NCBI GenBank assembly: GCA_023262965.1 | Contig: JALQXX010000027.1 | Location: 1 to 19,844, forward strand | Reading direction: 5' to 3' | Length of the DNA stretch: 19,844 bases | Origin: Candidatus Marinamargulisbacteria bacterium | Lineage (GTDB): Bacteria > Margulisbacteria > Marinamargulisbacteria > UBA817 | Shown here: piece after piece, positions 7,805 to 15,898 of the stretch | How positions within the stretch are numbered: the stretch's first letter is position 1 | Layout: each line of letters opens with the position of its first letter | Notes under the pieces: generated by a model | The model's input: only the letters and a program-made list of their open reading frames with translations | Told to the model about the DNA's origin: nothing | The model's database searches: none | Made by a program: the position numbers and the translations under genes

Positions 7805-9258
7805 ACCGAAAATGGTGGGTAATTCCCCTTGCCTGCGGGGTGATCGCGGGACTCTGCACCAATAGCTGTCCATGGATGGCCCTAATCGCCCTTCTGGCAC
7901 TGCTGTATGGCCCCATTACGGGCTGGACCCTCTGGGTGTTTGGGCTCGGCTATATGGGCATGCATCACCTGTTGTTACTGCCCCTTCATGCCTATAGTTC
8001 ACTACCCGTTGCCATCGTGCTATGGGCACTAACCACCGTGTATTACGCCCTATTTTATGGGGCATTGGGCATGGTGGCTCACCGTTTGGCGCGCTATTCC
8101 TGGCTCACGCCCTGGTACAGCTTACCCATTCTATGGCCCTGTATGGACGCCTTAAAGGCCATGGGCCCCTTTGGCAATCCCACCGGTGCTGTAGGGATTA
8201 TCCTTGCCCCCTATACAGCGCATCTACCCATTTACAGTGTCATCGGGCATTTGGGTGTGGGGATGCTCGTGGGGATTATACTGAGTCTCACGGTGATTGG
8301 CACTGTCGCGCGTACCCAGCGCATCTATTGTGGAGTGGGTATCGGGGTTATTGGCCTTGCCATGCTACTGATTCAATCCCCGCAAACGTCCGACACATCC
8401 CCCGTATTGGTTACCGCGATTCAAACAGCGGTGCCGCAGTCCCAAAAATTACGCAAAGCAACGTGGCCTAGCCTGGAATCGGACTATATTCGCGAAATTG
8501 AGGCCGCTGCGGGCACGATTGTGATTGTTCCGGAGACCATTTTACCCACAGTTATTGAGAAACGGGGGCTATTTGATCGCTTAAAATCCATTAGTGCCAC
8601 CCAGCAAAAAACCCTGGTGGTGGGGTCATTTATTCGTGATCGCACGGGTCTATTCAACGGCAGCCTTGTTATTCATCCCAATGGATTGGTGGACCGGTAT
8701 AAAAAACAGCGGCTTATGCCCTTTGGCGAAACATTGCCCCCGTTTTTGATGCGATTAATCCCTAAAAAACTGGCCTTTAATACCTTTGAAAAAGGGGATG
8801 GCTTTCGCGATATTCCCACCTCGGGCCTAACCCTACGCCCCATTATTTGTTTGGAAGGCCTTTATAGCGAATCGTATGCCGCCACACCGGGAGGAATCGT
8901 TACCTTAATTGCCAATATGGCCTGGTATGGGGCCAGCAATGCGGGACTCAAGCTGCGGCAATTTGCGCAGGTCTATGCGGCCGAATCCCAGCGCATGGTT
9001 GTGGTGTCATCCAATACCGGTCAATCGGCGATTATTGCCCCCACCGGGGCCCTTATTGCTGTGGCCAATCACGCTGGCTCCGATCAATTAACGGCCCCCA
9101 TTATCATCACGAATCGGGTGTCCCTATACCACCAATGGCCCTATGTGGGTTGCCTGCTCATTGGCGGAATCTGGCTTTTGGCCGCTCGATTTCTGGCAGC
9201 CGGTGTGCCTCAAACCCGTTTAAATCATGCCGCATCAACTCCCAATCCTGTTGCGTAA
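7783..9258 (+). CDS. lnt: Apolipoprotein N-acyltransferase
   Basis: This 491-residue inner-membrane enzyme adds the third acyl chain to the N-terminal Cys of lipoproteins. The N-terminal 200 residues contain several transmembrane helices, followed by a periplasmic nitrilase-type domain (about 210-450) and a final helix (about 453-472). The catalytic triad is readable: Glu251 in VPETILP, Lys308 in YKKQRLMPFGE and Cys356 in IICLEGLY. The second conserved Glu (E316, PFGE) and the NMAWYG motif are also present. Length and motif spacing match the E. coli enzyme (triad E267, K335, C387). The ATG at 7783 lies inside the end of the lipoprotein gene. Its last 101 bases overlap apbE on the opposite strand, covering the final helix and tail. 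Confidence 0.92.
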   Translation: MDILGAVNRKWWVIPLACGVIAGLCTNSCPWMALIALLALLYGPITGWTLWVFGLGYMGMHHLLLLPLHAYSSLPVAIVLWALTTVYYALFYGALGMVAHRLARYSWLTPWYSLPILWPCMDALKAMGPFGNPTGAVGIILAPYTAHLPIYSVIGHLGVGMLVGIILSLTVIGTVARTQRIYCGVGIGVIGLAMLLIQSPQTSDTSPVLVTAIQTAVPQSQKLRKATWPSLESDYIREIEAAAGTIVIVPETILPTVIEKRGLFDRLKSISATQQKTLVVGSFIRDRTGLFNGSLVIHPNGLVDRYKKQRLMPFGETLPPFLMRLIPKKLAFNTFEKGDGFRDIPTSGLTLRPIICLEGLYSESYAATPGGIVTLIANMAWYGASNAGLKLRQFAQVYAAESQRMVVVSSNTGQSAIIAPTGALIAVANHAGSDQLTAPIIITNRVSLYHQWPYVGCLLIGGIWLLAARFLAAGVPQTRLNHAASTPNPVA

Positions 9259-10210
9259 TAATAAGCGCGGACACCTGCGGGTAATTTGCTAAAAAAGCCC
9301 GGGCATCTCCAAAATTCAATACAAACAAACCGGTTGCCAAAGTGTCGGCCGTAAAACAGTCGGAGGCGACCACCGACACACTCACGGTATTGTGGGTAAC
9401 CCCTGTACGGGTACGGGGGTCCAAAATATGCCCCACGGTTTTACCCTGATGAACCACCGTGTTCCGGTAGTTTCCCGAACTGGCCACACAGCCATCCGCC
9501 AGCCAAATGCGATCAATGGGCTCGGTGTCGGTAATGTCCGGCGACTGCACCCCAATGCGCCACACATCCCCATTTTTTTGTCGCCCATAGGCCCGAATCT
9601 CGCCGCCAATATCCACAAAAGCCCCCCAGACCCATGACGTTTGTTGGATCCTATCGTACACCGCGTCCACCGCATACCCTTTGGCATTGGATGAAAAATC
9701 CACCATAACCCGTGGATCCGTCTTTTGAACCCTGTTTGGGGGCACCACAATCACCTTCTCCCACCCCATCACCGGCATGTCACCCGAATGCTCACCGGGC
9801 TGAAACCCCATGTGCCGACTTAAGGCCATAACCGTGGGATCCCACGCCCCACCCAATAGCGGATACATCGCCTGAGAGCGTTCAAAAAACGCGTAGAGCT
9901 CCGGTGAAACCACCTGTGGCTCCGTTTGGGTATTGGCGTTCCAACGACTCAGCTCCGATTCTGAATCATAGGTCGAAAAAATGCCATTAATGCGACTCAA
10001 AACGGTCTCAATGTGCTGACCGTGATTACCGTATCCCCACGTCTTAAATCGTGGCGACACCACAATAACGCGATAATACGTGCCAAATGCCATCCCCTTC
10101 CAGCTCATGGATACCGGCGACCACGACCACACCATCCCTATCATCAGGAGAAGCATCATTGTAAACAGGTATGGAAATCGAAGGACTCGCTTAAGAGCCG
10201 AAATCATCAT
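9158..10210 (-). CDS. apbE: ApbE-type FAD:protein FMN transferase
   Basis: This 350-residue protein is the flavin transferase that moves FMN from FAD onto Thr residues of NQR/Rnf subunits outside the inner membrane. Family motifs appear in order: AFGTYYRVIVV (41-51), ESELSRWN (84-91), AWDPTVMAL (122-130), VDFSSNAKGYAVD (170-182), FVDIGGEIRAYG (198-209), VASSGNYRN (242-250), HILDPRT (261-267) and the metal-site segment ADTLATG (288-294). It has an N-terminal membrane segment (about 12-30) but no lipobox Cys, unlike many ApbE lipoproteins, so it is probably anchored by an uncleaved helix. It is the last gene of the nqr operon: its start overlaps the nqrF end by 20 bases, which fits modification of NqrB and NqrC. 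Its 3' end overlaps lnt. Confidence 0.92.
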   Translation of the reverse strand: MMISALKRVLRFPYLFTMMLLLMIGMVWSWSPVSMSWKGMAFGTYYRVIVVSPRFKTWGYGNHGQHIETVLSRINGIFSTYDSESELSRWNANTQTEPQVVSPELYAFFERSQAMYPLLGGAWDPTVMALSRHMGFQPGEHSGDMPVMGWEKVIVVPPNRVQKTDPRVMVDFSSNAKGYAVDAVYDRIQQTSWVWGAFVDIGGEIRAYGRQKNGDVWRIGVQSPDITDTEPIDRIWLADGCVASSGNYRNTVVHQGKTVGHILDPRTRTGVTHNTVSVSVVASDCFTADTLATGLFVLNFGDARAFLANYPQVSALIITQQDWELMRHDLNGFEAHRLPEIERPKARFRQ

Positions 10211-11411
10211 AAGCGATCATATCGGGCTCAACGCCCAAGGAATCCAGCATTTGGGTTACCGCCGTTAACATCATCGGCGGACCACAAATGTAGAACTCCA
10301 CATCACTCGGATCGTCGTGCGCTGCTAAATAGGTATCGTGCAATACCTGGTGAATAAATCCCGTATGACCCGACCAATCATCACCCGGTTGGGGATCCGA
10401 CAGGGCCACATGATACGAAAACTGGGGATTATCCGCCTGCAATTGCTGAAACTCATCATCATAAAACATTTCGCGCTTGGAACGCGCTCCATACCAAAAT
10501 GTAATCTTCCGGTTGGATTTTAAACGCTTTAATTGATCAAAAATATGGCTGCGCATGGGGGCCATTCCCGCGCCGCCACCAATAAAACACATCTCCCGAT
10601 CGGTATCTTTGGCGTAAAACTCACCATAAGGGCCCGACACCATTACCGTATCACCTGGCTTTAATCCAAAAATATACGAACTACCAATCCCTGGCGGACA
10701 GGTTTTCCCCCGTGGTGGGGTGGCCACACGCACATTGAGCGTGATAATCCCCCGTTCCTCGGGATAATTGGCCATCGAATACGCCCGAAACGTGGGGGTA
10801 TCATTGTGCGCTGTTATCCCCTGTAATCCCCGCCATTCATCCTGAAACCGGGGTGCAATATCAAATGATCGATACGCCAATTCCTGATAAGGGGGAATAT
10901 CAATCTGAATATACCCCCCCGCCCGAAATGCCATATCCAAGGATTCCGGTAGGGCCAGCTTTAATTCTTTAATAAAGGTCGCCACATTGTCGTTAGACGT
11001 CACCACACACTTAAATTTTTTCACCGAAAACACCGCATCCGACACCCGAATCCGCATGTCATTTTTAACCTTCATTTGACAGCTCAATCGCACCTGATCC
11101 CGACGCTCTTGACGCGATAAATGCGGCAACTCCGTTGGGGATAGCTCCCCACCCCCATCCGTCACCTGAACCTTGCATAACCCACACGATCCACTACCCC
11201 CACAGGCTGAGGGTACAAAAATACCGTTATTGGCCAGGGCGGCCAGCAACGTTGTTCCTGCCGGAACACGCGGGCTATTGTCTGGAGAATTGTTAATAAT
11301 CACATGGCAAAGCGCCCCTGATCGCAATCGTTTTTCAAGCCCCATAACCAACGCCACCAACCCCATAATAATCCCCGAAAATACCCCCACACTCACCACA
11401 TACACCATCAT
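10191..11411 (-). CDS. nqrF: Na+-NQR subunit F (NADH dehydrogenase subunit)
   Basis: This 406-residue subunit oxidises NADH and passes electrons through FAD and a [2Fe-2S] cluster. An N-terminal membrane helix (about 3-25) is followed by a ferredoxin domain with the ligands C70, C76, C79 ([10 protein letters not shown]) and C111. The FAD-binding RAYSMANYP is at about 209-217 and the NADH-binding [10 protein letters not shown] segment at about 277-286, and the protein ends in the typical DDFGS (usually DDFGG). I chose the ATG at 11411 because it overlaps the nqrE stop as ATGA and puts the four cysteines at the same numbers as in Vibrio cholerae NqrF. The open frame extends further upstream inside nqrE, but that would add a tail unlike the family. 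A second ATG follows immediately at 11408. Confidence 0.95.
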   Translation of the reverse strand: MMVYVVSVGVFSGIIMGLVALVMGLEKRLRSGALCHVIINNSPDNSPRVPAGTTLLAALANNGIFVPSACGGSGSCGLCKVQVTDGGGELSPTELPHLSRQERRDQVRLSCQMKVKNDMRIRVSDAVFSVKKFKCVVTSNDNVATFIKELKLALPESLDMAFRAGGYIQIDIPPYQELAYRSFDIAPRFQDEWRGLQGITAHNDTPTFRAYSMANYPEERGIITLNVRVATPPRGKTCPPGIGSSYIFGLKPGDTVMVSGPYGEFYAKDTDREMCFIGGGAGMAPMRSHIFDQLKRLKSNRKITFWYGARSKREMFYDDEFQQLQADNPQFSYHVALSDPQPGDDWSGHTGFIHQVLHDTYLAAHDDPSDVEFYICGPPMMLTAVTQMLDSLGVEPDMIAYDDFGS

Positions 11412-12013
11412 ATCGATACGCCCGAAAATGCCATAAATGCCAAGGCCATTAAGCCTGTAATAATCATATTGATGCCAAATCCCTCCAACCCCTTGGGTAC
11501 CGACGCGTACTTCATTTTCTCTTGAATCGCTGCCATCGCTAAAATAGCCAACAGCCAGCCCGCTCCCGAGGCCCATCCAAACACCACCGCCTCACTAAAG
11601 GCATATCCCCGCTGCTCCATAAACAAACTCCCCCCCAAAATGGAACAATTCACCGCAATTAAGGGTAAAAATATACCCAAAGTGGCGTACAAACCCGGGG
11701 TAAACGTCTCCATAATCAACTCCAACGACTGGACCACCGCCGCAATGGTCGCAATAAACGTAATAAACATTAAAAATCGCAGATCAATGGCCCCAATACC
11801 CAACCAATCCAAGGCACCGGGTTGCAATACATACGCATAAATCGCCCAGTTTAACGGAACCGTAATCCCCATAACCACCGTCACAGCCAATCCCAACCCC
11901 ATAGCGGTCTTCACATTTTTGGAACAGGCCAAAAACGAACACATACCCAAAAACAGGGCCAGCAACATATTTTCCATAAACAGTGCCTTTACCGCAATCG
12001 ATACCAAGTGCAT
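11408..12013 (-). CDS. nqrE: Na+-NQR subunit E
   Basis: This 201-residue integral membrane subunit is paired with NqrD in the core of the pump. It has about six transmembrane helices and family segments such as [23 protein letters not shown] and [12 protein letters not shown]. Cys25 and Cys123 match the positions that, with two NqrD cysteines, hold the intramembrane [2Fe-2S] cluster in the Vibrio enzyme. An extra Cys30 sits where Vibrio has Val. The start lies 1 base after the nqrD stop and the stop overlaps the nqrF start. The length matches the family. Confidence 0.95.
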   Translation of the reverse strand: MHLVSIAVKALFMENMLLALFLGMCSFLACSKNVKTAMGLGLAVTVVMGITVPLNWAIYAYVLQPGALDWLGIGAIDLRFLMFITFIATIAAVVQSLELIMETFTPGLYATLGIFLPLIAVNCSILGGSLFMEQRGYAFSEAVVFGWASGAGWLLAILAMAAIQEKMKYASVPKGLEGFGINMIITGLMALAFMAFSGVSI

Positions 12014-12014
12014 A

Positions 12015-12653
12015 TTAGGATCCCTTCCTCATATCGGATATTATCGTTCGTTGCAGCCAAGCCATTAGCCCAATCACAATAAATGCGGCCGGCGCGTATA
12101 CCATCAACCCCATATTCACGTACCCCATGTCATACACGGCCTCTGGCATAACGGAAATCCCCCACAATGTCCCCGCACCCCCCAACTCACGAATGGCCCC
12201 CACCACAATCAGAATAATCCCATACCCCAAGCCATTTCCCAACCCATCCCACACCGATAACCACGGATTATTGGCCAAGGCAAAGGCTTCCGCCCGCCCC
12301 ATAATAATGCAATTTGTAATAATCAATCCCACAAACACCGATAATTGCTTGCTAACATCAAACATAAAGGCCTTTAAACATTGATCGGCCACAATAACCA
12401 ACGATGCTATAACAATTAATTCAACAATAATACGAATATTTTTGGGAATTATTTTTCGCAAGGACGATAAAATTCCATTTGAAAAGGTCAGTACCACCGT
12501 CATGGCCAGCACCATCACCACAGCGGTTTTGAGTTGGATGGTCACCGCCAACGACGAACAGATACCCAGCACCAGTACCGACACGGGATTTTTAATGGAT
12601 AAGGGGGCCGTAAACACAGCAAATGCTTGAGAGGACTTGATTCGACGCCACAT
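12015..12653 (-). CDS. nqrD: Na+-NQR subunit D
   Basis: This 212-residue integral membrane subunit is homologous to NqrE and RnfE. Family segments include [41 protein letters not shown] and [24 protein letters not shown]. Cys32 and Cys115 correspond to the ligands shared with NqrE for the intramembrane iron-sulfur cluster; Cys92 is additional. The ATG shares its A with the nqrC TAA (TAATG), a junction that favours re-initiation by terminating ribosomes. One base separates it from nqrE. Length and helix pattern are normal. Confidence 0.95.
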   Translation of the reverse strand: MWRRIKSSQAFAVFTAPLSIKNPVSVLVLGICSSLAVTIQLKTAVVMVLAMTVVLTFSNGILSSLRKIIPKNIRIIVELIVIASLVIVADQCLKAFMFDVSKQLSVFVGLIITNCIIMGRAEAFALANNPWLSVWDGLGNGLGYGIILIVVGAIRELGGAGTLWGISVMPEAVYDMGYVNMGLMVYAPAAFIVIGLMAWLQRTIISDMRKGS

Positions 12654-13339
12654 TAAATAACACGCTCCTTTCGACGAAGCCGTTTGGCGAAGGCCTCGTA
12701 TCGTTGCAAATCGGTTTTAAGTAAGGTATCCACCCCGCGACTGGTGACGGTTGCCCCCGAGATACCATCCACGTAATGCATGCGTTGATCGGGGGAAATA
12801 CTATCAACAACGGCCCCACGCACCACCCCCACACTGGTAAATGTGCCATTGGCATCCACAATTTTTTTGCCGACAAAATTGGATTGAAACCACGCCGCAT
12901 CAATTTCGGCACCCAGACCCGGGGTTTCACCGTGTTGATAAAAGGTAATGCCACGCAGGGTTTCACCATCCGCCTCAAGCGACAAATAACCATATAAGGT
13001 GCTCCATAATCCCGCTCCCGAAATGGGAATGGCATAGGCCCTGAGGGTGTTGTTTTGGACCAGTAAATAAATCGGTCGATCCGACACCTGATCCGATACC
13101 TGGCCCTGATCGTTCACATACCGCTTTTGTACCGATTGTTGATAATAATCATCAATGGCATCGGCGGAATACGACTGATTCGGATCCGTAACACCCAACA
13201 CTTTTAAAATATTGCGCTGCTGATCCACACGCTGATTGCGTAATTGATGGGGCTTTAACACCGTGGCGGCAAGCGTCAAACCAAATCCACACACCACACA
13301 CATACCAAAGGCAAATACCAACGATCGATTAGAGGCCAT
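12653..13339 (-). CDS. nqrC: Na+-NQR subunit C (covalent FMN)
   Basis: This 228-residue subunit has one N-terminal membrane helix (about 6-28) and an FMN-binding domain outside the membrane. The flavin attachment motif DGISGATVTS is complete, with Thr197 as the predicted FMN-linked residue. Other family segments are GLWSTLYGYLSLE and TFYQHGETPGLGAEI. I chose the ATG at 13339 because it yields the usual MASN start; the frame is open 36 bases further into nqrB. It overlaps nqrB by 11 bases and nqrD by 1. The intact motif fits the ApbE enzyme encoded at the end of the operon. Confidence 0.93.
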   Translation of the reverse strand: MASNRSLVFAFGMCVVCGFGLTLAATVLKPHQLRNQRVDQQRNILKVLGVTDPNQSYSADAIDDYYQQSVQKRYVNDQGQVSDQVSDRPIYLLVQNNTLRAYAIPISGAGLWSTLYGYLSLEADGETLRGITFYQHGETPGLGAEIDAAWFQSNFVGKKIVDANGTFTSVGVVRGAVVDSISPDQRMHYVDGISGATVTSRGVDTLLKTDLQRYEAFAKRLRRKERVI

Positions 13340-14510
13340 TGGGAATCCGCTTTCGCACGCGATACTCGGCGACACTGTAATCCATTAAAGGTGCAAATAC
13401 ATTCATGAGTAAAATAGCCAACATAACCCCTTCTGGGTACGCCGGATTCACCACACGAATCAACACCGTCAAGACCCCAATTCCAAACCCATACACCCAC
13501 TTAGAGGGCTTTAAATCCGGTGATGATACCGGATCGGTGGCCATAAAGACGGCACCAAATGCAAAGGATCCCACAACCAAATGCCATAGTGGCGACATCC
13601 CCAAAAATGGAATGGTTGTATCACTCACCAACCCATTCAACACCGTAGCCGTAACCACCACCCCAAGAACCGATCCCACCATCGTACGCCAACTAGCGAC
13701 ACCGGTGACGATGAGTATGGCCGCTCCCACCAAGCACAAAAGCACCGACGTTTCCCCTATACTACCTGGAATAAGACCGATCATACAATGCATTACGGTA
13801 TATCCGGCTTCTGACAAAGCATCTGTTACTGCCTGCGGCTGCGCGGTGGCTGCGGCGACACCCAACGGCGTTGCGCTTGTGTACCCCACCAACCGCGATG
13901 CACTCGATGACACCGCCGTCCATACCTCCCCCGACAAATACGCTGGATACGAAAAATACACAAAGGCCCGCGCCGTCAGTGCCGGATTTAAAAAATTCTT
14001 GCCGGTTCCCCCAAATACTTCCTTCCCAATCACAATTCCAAACGAAATGCCCAATGCCACCTGCCATAGCGGAATTGTCGGCGGTAAGGTCAGTGGAAAC
14101 AACAATCCTGTAACCAAAAAGCCTTCATTAATCTCGTGCTTGCGCACAACCGCAAACAGAACCTCCCAAAAGCCGCCTACCGCATACGATGTCAATAAAA
14201 TAGGCATAAATACGGTCAATCCTTTCATAACCATACTGCCAAATGAGGCCGGCTCTCCGATTGCCGCATAAAACTGATACCCCACATTGTAGATGCCAAA
14301 CAGGGTTACAGGAATGAGTGCGATAATCACCAAAATCATGAATCGCTTGGTATCCAAGGCATCCCGGACCTGAACCCGACCACGGGTGGTATCGGACGAC
14401 CCAAAATGAATGGTCACCACCGCTTCGTATAGCGGGTATAACCGCTCAAATCGCCCCCCTTTTTCAAATAATGGTGCCAACGCTTGCAAGCGACGGTACA
14501 AAAATTTCAT
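13329..14510 (-). CDS. nqrB: Na+-NQR subunit B
   Basis: This 393-residue multi-helix subunit carries the main ion pathway and, in the known enzyme, a covalent FMN and riboflavin. Strong family segments are GRFERLYPLYEAVVT, KHEINEGFLVTGLLFPL, GKEVFGGTGKNFLNPALTARAFVYFSYPA and MATDPVSSPD. The flavin attachment site normally reads DGxSGAT; here the aligned stretch after EVWTAV reads VGYTSATPL (Thr214), so the Asp and the SG pair are replaced while Thr is kept. The protein is somewhat shorter than the roughly 410-residue Vibrio protein. The ATG overlaps the nqrA stop as ATGA. The identity is secure; the flavinylation state is uncertain. Confidence 0.94.
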   Translation of the reverse strand: MKFLYRRLQALAPLFEKGGRFERLYPLYEAVVTIHFGSSDTTRGRVQVRDALDTKRFMILVIIALIPVTLFGIYNVGYQFYAAIGEPASFGSMVMKGLTVFMPILLTSYAVGGFWEVLFAVVRKHEINEGFLVTGLLFPLTLPPTIPLWQVALGISFGIVIGKEVFGGTGKNFLNPALTARAFVYFSYPAYLSGEVWTAVSSSASRLVGYTSATPLGVAAATAQPQAVTDALSEAGYTVMHCMIGLIPGSIGETSVLLCLVGAAILIVTGVASWRTMVGSVLGVVVTATVLNGLVSDTTIPFLGMSPLWHLVVGSFAFGAVFMATDPVSSPDLKPSKWVYGFGIGVLTVLIRVVNPAYPEGVMLAILLMNVFAPLMDYSVAEYRVRKRIPNGL

Positions 14511-15841
14511 GCGTTTACCTCGTTATAAAGTCGATCTTTGGTAGCCGTAAACTGAGCCGATAAATCAATTTTTGCCGGGCACACATAGGTGCAGACCCCG
14601 CATTGGGTACAATCCAATAAGCCGTATCGAATGGCGGTATCCGTATCATCCGCATTCACTTGGCGAAGCAGGGATTGCGGCATCAGGTGAACCGGACATA
14701 CCGTTTCGCAATGGCCACAGCTCACACAATCCCGATAACTGCCTCCCAAAGCGGTGGATGGTGGCGTGAATGGTTTAAGAAAATGCCCCAAATACGCGCG
14801 TGTAAATGAGGGCTTGGCCGCACCCAGGGCCAAAAAAGGCATTAACGACACGGTTTCGGTTGTGTCTACCCACGACACCGCATCAATTCCGACTGGCAAA
14901 AAGAAGGACTCCGCCGCCGCAATTCCCGAAAAAAGCCCGCCCCAGACCATGCGTTTAGCAATCGGTGGCGCCACGGTTGTTAGGTCCATGCCATCCGTTA
15001 CCTGATAATGCGCATCCGCCGTGTCCGAATACCCCGATAGCGTAATATAGGATTGATTGGCATACACGCCTGTAGCAAAGGTTTGGGCGATTTTAACCAA
15101 AAATTGCCAGTCGCAATACCAGGCATGATTGTAGGTATCGCTATCTTTTAAATGATATATGGCCGCGCCGGGGCTGCAATGATTAAAATCGGCATCAACG
15201 CGTACCACCTGAGCCATATCCGACCAATCATCCAGATTTATGGATTCATTGGCGTCAGCGACCACAATAATGGTGGGGCAAAGGGTTTGAAGGATCCGAA
15301 GGCCGGCTGTAATATCGTTCGCCACACGGGGCAATACGGCCGATAGGCGGGGGTGAAACGGTTCTGGATTCGCGAGCTGCACCACAATGGCCGGCGGCGT
15401 ATCCTGCGGGCGAGGTATGGTGTTAAAGGGCAATTGGCGCCAATAGGCCCACAAGCCGCGCTCCAACAATGCCGACTTGGTATCGGCCGCCGATGTTGGC
15501 GGGGTTAGCAATCGCTCAAAGGCAAGCGGTGGCAATGCGGAATTGGTAGCAATCTCAATGCATTGCAACTGGCGTCGCGGGCCATACACCAGGCGATGAA
15601 CGGTACCTGATACGGGTGCGTGCACATACACATGGGGATTGGTTTTATCATAAAACAATGCCTGGCCTTGAACGACGGTGTCCGACTCGGCCACCACCAG
15701 TTTTGGCTTTATGGACGGCAGATTGGCAAGGGAAACACCGATCCGGGGCGATACCGGCAACACACGACATTCGGGTGAAGGCTCACCTTTAAATCTCACA
15801 TCGAACACCTTCTTAATGGTTATTCGTTCTGGTTTTTTCAT
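14507..15841 (-). CDS. nqrA: Na+-NQR subunit A with two intact 4Cys motifs
   Basis: This 444-residue peripheral subunit starts with the NqrA pattern ITIKKVFDVRFKGEP and continues with GQALFYDKTNPHVYVHAPVSGTVHRL (about 59-85) and a large central domain including TLSGYS. Its C terminus holds two complete iron-sulfur motifs, CVSCGHCETVCP (C372, C375, C378, C382) and CTQCGVCTYVCP (C411, C414, C417, C421), spaced as in the two [4Fe-4S] sites of RnfC. Vibrio and other well-known NqrA proteins have lost most of these cysteines and bind no cluster. Operon position, length and N terminus show this is NqrA, not RnfC. It is the first gene of nqrABCDEF-apbE. No Shine-Dalgarno sequence precedes the ATG, which lies 12 bases after a -10-like box. 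Confidence 0.93.
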   Translation of the reverse strand: MKKPERITIKKVFDVRFKGEPSPECRVLPVSPRIGVSLANLPSIKPKLVVAESDTVVQGQALFYDKTNPHVYVHAPVSGTVHRLVYGPRRQLQCIEIATNSALPPLAFERLLTPPTSAADTKSALLERGLWAYWRQLPFNTIPRPQDTPPAIVVQLANPEPFHPRLSAVLPRVANDITAGLRILQTLCPTIIVVADANESINLDDWSDMAQVVRVDADFNHCSPGAAIYHLKDSDTYNHAWYCDWQFLVKIAQTFATGVYANQSYITLSGYSDTADAHYQVTDGMDLTTVAPPIAKRMVWGGLFSGIAAAESFFLPVGIDAVSWVDTTETVSLMPFLALGAAKPSFTRAYLGHFLKPFTPPSTALGGSYRDCVSCGHCETVCPVHLMPQSLLRQVNADDTDTAIRYGLLDCTQCGVCTYVCPAKIDLSAQFTATKDRLYNEVNA

Positions 15842-15852
15842 TGAACATCATT

Positions 15853-15858
15853 TATAAT
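15853..15858 (+). promoter_or_regulatory. Candidate -10 box for comM
   Basis: A perfect TATAAT lies 40 bases before the comM ATG. The region 16-18 bases upstream, inside the start of nqrA, has no good -35 hexamer, so the promoter may need an activator or another recognition element. It overlaps the -10 box proposed for the divergent nqrA promoter. Confidence 0.5.
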
Positions 15859-15882
15859 AATCCACAGAAACTAGAAACGCAA
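15854..15882 (-). promoter_or_regulatory. Candidate promoter of the nqr operon
   Basis: On the minus strand TTGCGT (15882-15877) and TATTAT (15859-15854) are separated by exactly 17 bases; the -10 matches at five of six bases and the -35 at three. Initiation would fall about 5 bases before the nqrA ATG, giving an almost leaderless mRNA, consistent with the absence of a Shine-Dalgarno sequence. Confidence 0.5.
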
Positions 15883-15898
15883 GAAAGTGGGGGACCAA

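Noticed and set aside
11412-11576. Longer nqrF start inside nqrE
   Set aside because: It would add 55 residues unlike the family; the ATG at 11411 overlaps the nqrE stop and reproduces the Vibrio cysteine numbering.
13405-14271. Long (288-codon) plus-strand open frame opposite nqrB
   Set aside because: nqrB on the other strand is clearly conserved; the plus frame is Thr/Pro/Asn-rich with no recognisable domain and is explained by the codon bias of nqrB.
14507-15841. Calling the first operon gene RnfC because of its two 4Cys motifs
   Set aside because: The N-terminal NqrA pattern, 444-residue length, and the following NqrB-F including the NqrF reductase identify it as NqrA.
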